A stretch of DNA of 44,943 bases from Thermoactinomycetaceae bacterium (GTDB taxonomy: Bacteria; Bacillota; Bacilli; Thermoactinomycetales; Thermoactinomycetaceae), in assembly GCA_025449975.1 (NCBI GenBank), contig JANWIG010000070.1, positions 1 to 44,943 of the forward strand, given 5' to 3'. The translations under genes were made by a program, and so were the position numbers. Shown piece after piece: positions 42,691 through 44,943 of this stretch (its first letter is position 1; each line of letters starts with the position of its first letter). Below the pieces are notes generated by a model, which did not search any database, was not told the DNA's origin, and worked only from the letters and a program-made list of their open reading frames with translations.

Positions 42691-44106
42691 ATGCGATTTA
42701 TGTCAAACGACTTAAAAGAATTAGAACGGGCCATCGATGAAATTACAGAGATTGCTGTTGGGTTTGGTCTCGATTTTTTTCCGATGCGCTATGAAATTTG
42801 TCCCGCAGACATCATTTATACATTTGGCGCGTATGGTATGCCTACCCGCTTCTCGCATTGGAGTTTTGGAAAAGCCTTTCATAAAATGAAGTTGCAATAT
42901 GATTTTAACCTGAGTCGGATTTATGAGTTAGTGATCAATTCCAATCCGTGTTACGCCTTTTTATTGAAAGGAAATAGTTTGATTCAAAATAAGATGATTG
43001 TAGCGCATGTATTGGCGCATTGTGACTTTTTTAAAAACAATGTTCATTTCTCGAATACCTCCCGCGATATGGTCGAAAGAATGGCCGTCAGTGCTGAACG
43101 GATCCGTCACTATGAAATGAAGTATGGAAAAGAAAAGGTTGAGCAGTTTTTAGATCATGTATTGGCGATCCAAGAGCATATCAATCCGAGCTTATTTCCT
43201 CATAGTCTGGATGATGAAGAACAAGAAGAGACTCCCCCAGTTCGCAGAGTAACAACCCCCTATGATGATCTATGGAGATTGGACAAGATCGAACCCGAAC
43301 CCCCGATCGTGCCGAAGAAAAAAAAGATTCCCCCGAAACCTGAGAAAGACTTGTTATTGTTTATTATGAAGCATGCAAGACATCTTGATTATTGGCAACA
43401 AGATATTTTAACGATTGTACGTGATGAGATGCTCTATTTTTGGCCGCAGATTGAAACGAAGATCATGAATGAAGGATGGGCTTCCTATTGGCATATTCGG
43501 ATTATGCGTGAACTTGATTTAACGGAAGATGAGACGATTGAATATGCGAAATTAAATGCATCTGTGATCCAGCCATCTCCTACTTCGATCAATCCATACT
43601 ATTTGGGGTTAAAAATCTTTGAAGATATCGAAAGACGATGGAATGAACCGACGGAGGAAGAGCAAAGAGAATGGGGTCGTGTGCCTAATCAGGGACGGAA
43701 TAAAATTTTTGAGGTTCGTGAATTGGATTCGGATATCTCATTTATCCGCAATTATCTAACAAAAGATTTGGTCAATGAGTTGGATCTATATGTTTTTGGA
43801 CGGAAGGGAAATGAATGGAGCATTACCGATAAAAATTGGGAAAATGTTCGGGATCAGCTGGTGACCAGTCGAATCAATGGAGGACATCCAGTGATTTTAG
43901 TTAAAGATGGAGATTATTTAAGAAATGGAGAGCTTTATTTAATCCACCAGTATGAAGGCATCGAATTGGACGTAAAGTATCTCGAAAAAACATTGCCTCA
44001 TGTCTATGCCTTATGGGATCGCAATGTACACTTGGAAACCGTGATTGACGGGCGGAGATCGTTATTTAGTTACAATGGAAAGAAATGTACGCGTCGTTAT
44101 CTGTAA
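42691..44106 (+). CDS. spoVR: SpoVR family protein
   Basis: The 471-residue protein matches the SpoVR/YcgB family by its N-terminal region ([60 protein letters not shown]), its length and the later [23 protein letters not shown] and [15 protein letters not shown] stretches. SpoVR is needed for spore cortex formation in Bacillus; its biochemistry is unknown. A proline-rich insertion (~190-215, [18 protein letters not shown]) separates two helical parts. ATG 42691 has GGGAGAAGGG upstream; ATG 42700 is an alternative. In many bacteria spoVR follows prkA and yhbH; here it is about 26 kb away. I could not identify a sigma-E or sigma-K promoter in the 220 bases upstream. Confidence 0.93.
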   Translation: MRFMSNDLKELERAIDEITEIAVGFGLDFFPMRYEICPADIIYTFGAYGMPTRFSHWSFGKAFHKMKLQYDFNLSRIYELVINSNPCYAFLLKGNSLIQNKMIVAHVLAHCDFFKNNVHFSNTSRDMVERMAVSAERIRHYEMKYGKEKVEQFLDHVLAIQEHINPSLFPHSLDDEEQEETPPVRRVTTPYDDLWRLDKIEPEPPIVPKKKKIPPKPEKDLLLFIMKHARHLDYWQQDILTIVRDEMLYFWPQIETKIMNEGWASYWHIRIMRELDLTEDETIEYAKLNASVIQPSPTSINPYYLGLKIFEDIERRWNEPTEEEQREWGRVPNQGRNKIFEVRELDSDISFIRNYLTKDLVNELDLYVFGRKGNEWSITDKNWENVRDQLVTSRINGGHPVILVKDGDYLRNGELYLIHQYEGIELDVKYLEKTLPHVYALWDRNVHLETVIDGRRSLFSYNGKKCTRRYL

Positions 44107-44111
44107 TGGTT

Positions 44112-44143
44112 AAAAAGCCACTGCTTAATAGCAGTGGCTTTTT
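44112..44143 (+). terminator. Bidirectional terminator after spoVR
   Basis: AAAAAGCCACTGC (44112-44124) pairs with GCAGTGGCTTTTT (44131-44143), six-base loop, between converging genes. Confidence 0.92.
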
Positions 44144-44149
44144 AGCGAT

Positions 44150-44943
44150 TTAACCCTGTTCGGCGGTTTGCAGCTGTTCTGATTCATCTAAGATGAAATG
44201 GGCTTCATTAGGGCAAGTAAGCAAGATCCAGAAAAGATAGCCATCAACGGAAGGTGCTGAATCAGCAATTCGATTCACTCGCAAGGTAAATCCTTCTAGA
44301 TGTTGTGAAGATAAGCTGACTATGCAGTTGGCTAGGTTACTCATGGCGATCACATGGTAAGGTTGGTTTTGCATGACGGTGACATTTACAAATGTTTCCG
44401 TCTCGTTTTCTTCGAAATGAAAAGCTACAGAACCGCTTGTAAAGGGGAGAAAGTTTAGTTTCTCTATGCCGATGCTATGGTCAGCTAAATGATGATGTTC
44501 AATCGCGCCAGGTTGGATATGGTGAGACTGAATCGCTTCTGCGGATATTTTGGAAGAGTCAATGATGTTGTCGTCCAACTTTTCAGCGGTTACGGATCTG
44601 TTTTGGAGATGATGTGTTTGGATCGCATCCCAACTAATTTTGTAGGATGTCACAGCTCCTTCCGCCAAATGGCGATTGCCAATTTGTGCTTGTTGAATAT
44701 GTGAGCCCTTGATGATGTTGTCATTGAGATGAGATTCGACAATGGCTCCATCTTGGATTTTACTTGTATCGATAATGGAATCAGCCAAATGTTCTTTTTC
44801 AATTTGCGCGGTGCCGATGTGGCGAGAAGTGATCGCTTGATCTTGAATATGCTCTTCGCCAATGGTATCGGATGCCATTTTCTCAGAAGTGATGATCTGA
44901 TCGATCAAGTGATGGTTAGCGATTTGCGCTTCTTGGATATGTG
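44150..44943 (-). CDS. Partial repeat-rich surface or fibre-like protein (5' end outside window)
   Basis: The reading frame is open to the window's right edge, so the start is missing. About 165 residues of imperfect repeats are seen, built on a unit of about 15 residues such as H-[IL]-x-D-x-[IA]-I-x-[ST]-x-K-I-x-x-x-A-I (HIQDQAITSRHIGTAQIEKEHLADSIIDTSKIQDGAIVESHLNDNII). A C-terminal domain of ~95 residues follows (LPFTSGSVAFHFEENETETFVNVTVMQNQPYHVIAMSNLANCIVSLSS...YLFWILL). Regular Ile spacing suggests a beta-solenoid or trimeric fibre stalk as in tail-fibre and spore-surface proteins. It might belong to the repeat proteins of Bacillales with a WIAG-type tail, but that is uncertain. No signal is visible in this part. 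Confidence 0.6.
   Translation of the reverse strand, partial: HIQEAQIANHHLIDQIITSEKMASDTIGEEHIQDQAITSRHIGTAQIEKEHLADSIIDTSKIQDGAIVESHLNDNIIKGSHIQQAQIGNRHLAEGAVTSYKISWDAIQTHHLQNRSVTAEKLDDNIIDSSKISAEAIQSHHIQPGAIEHHHLADHSIGIEKLNFLPFTSGSVAFHFEENETETFVNVTVMQNQPYHVIAMSNLANCIVSLSSQHLEGFTLRVNRIADSAPSVDGYLFWILLTCPNEAHFILDESEQLQTAEQG

Noticed and set aside
1-44943. CRISPR arrays, rRNA, complete insertion sequences, prophage or attachment sites.
   Set aside because: No regularly spaced repeats, rRNA motifs, transposase or integrase reading frames were seen; the only mobile-element trace is the HEARO/IS605-type RNA end.

Overview
The window looks like a chromosomal segment of an endospore-forming Firmicute, most plausibly a member of the Thermoactinomycetaceae or a close Bacillales relative. 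That is an inference from gene content: prkA, yhbH and spoVR for sporulation, squalene/polyprenyl-hopene cyclase, a Bacillus-type methionine salvage cluster with an S-box (SAM-I) riboswitch, MgtE behind an M-box, and strong AGGAGG ribosome binding sites with frequent TTG/GTG starts. The base composition looks uniform by eye and no prophage or intact transposase is visible.

Layout. 1-3.2 kb: tRNA-Pro(UGG) with its own promoter and terminator, a membrane metallophosphoesterase, a small acidic lipoprotein and a glycerophosphodiesterase. 3.4-5.3 kb: an unrecognised zinc-ribbon/coiled-coil protein. 5.3-5.65 kb: a structured RNA resembling the HEARO / IscB omega RNA family, ending in an IS200/IS605-type hairpin, with its own promoter and no nuclease gene. 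5.7-12.7 kb: housekeeping genes (ABC-class ATPase, RNase HI, QueG, O6-methylguanine methyltransferase, HEAT protein, amidase-like protein, TrmL, HAD hydrolase). 13.3-16.4 kb: prkA and yhbH. 17-21 kb: a hypothetical gene, an inverted truncated copy of the 5' part of the HEARO-like locus, deoD, a small membrane protein and the hopene cyclase. 21-28.5 kb: Gln-rich coiled-coil protein and methionine salvage (mtnK and mtnU leftward; mtnE and mtnWXBD rightward). 28.7-37.7 kb: an accessory-looking block with a nuclease-less AddA-like helicase, an AddB-like Fe-S protein whose nuclease core is missing, a membrane Ser/Thr kinase without PASTA domains, and a RelE-type toxin domain fused to a UvrD-family helicase. 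38-40.7 kb: three tandem paralogues of an Excalibur-type membrane protein, the last two broken by frameshifts. 40.8-44.1 kb: M-box plus mgtE, and spoVR. The window ends inside a repeat-rich surface or fibre-like protein.

How the parts connect. Methionine salvage genes for the kinase, enolase, phosphatase, dehydratase, dioxygenase and transaminase steps are present with the companion amidase; only the isomerase gene mtnA is not in the window. The SAM riboswitch controls mtnWXBD only; mtnE and mtnU use back-to-back sigma-A-type promoters. prkA, yhbH and spoVR, which often travel together, are all here but spoVR is about 26 kb away from yhbH.

The strongest candidates for something undescribed are (i) the orphan HEARO-like RNA whose promoter is exactly conserved in a second, truncated copy, (ii) the helicase plus Fe-S 'dead AddB' pair, with the RelE-helicase fusion nearby, and (iii) the Excalibur family caught in decay. 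All functional assignments rest on motif recognition by eye; no database search was run.
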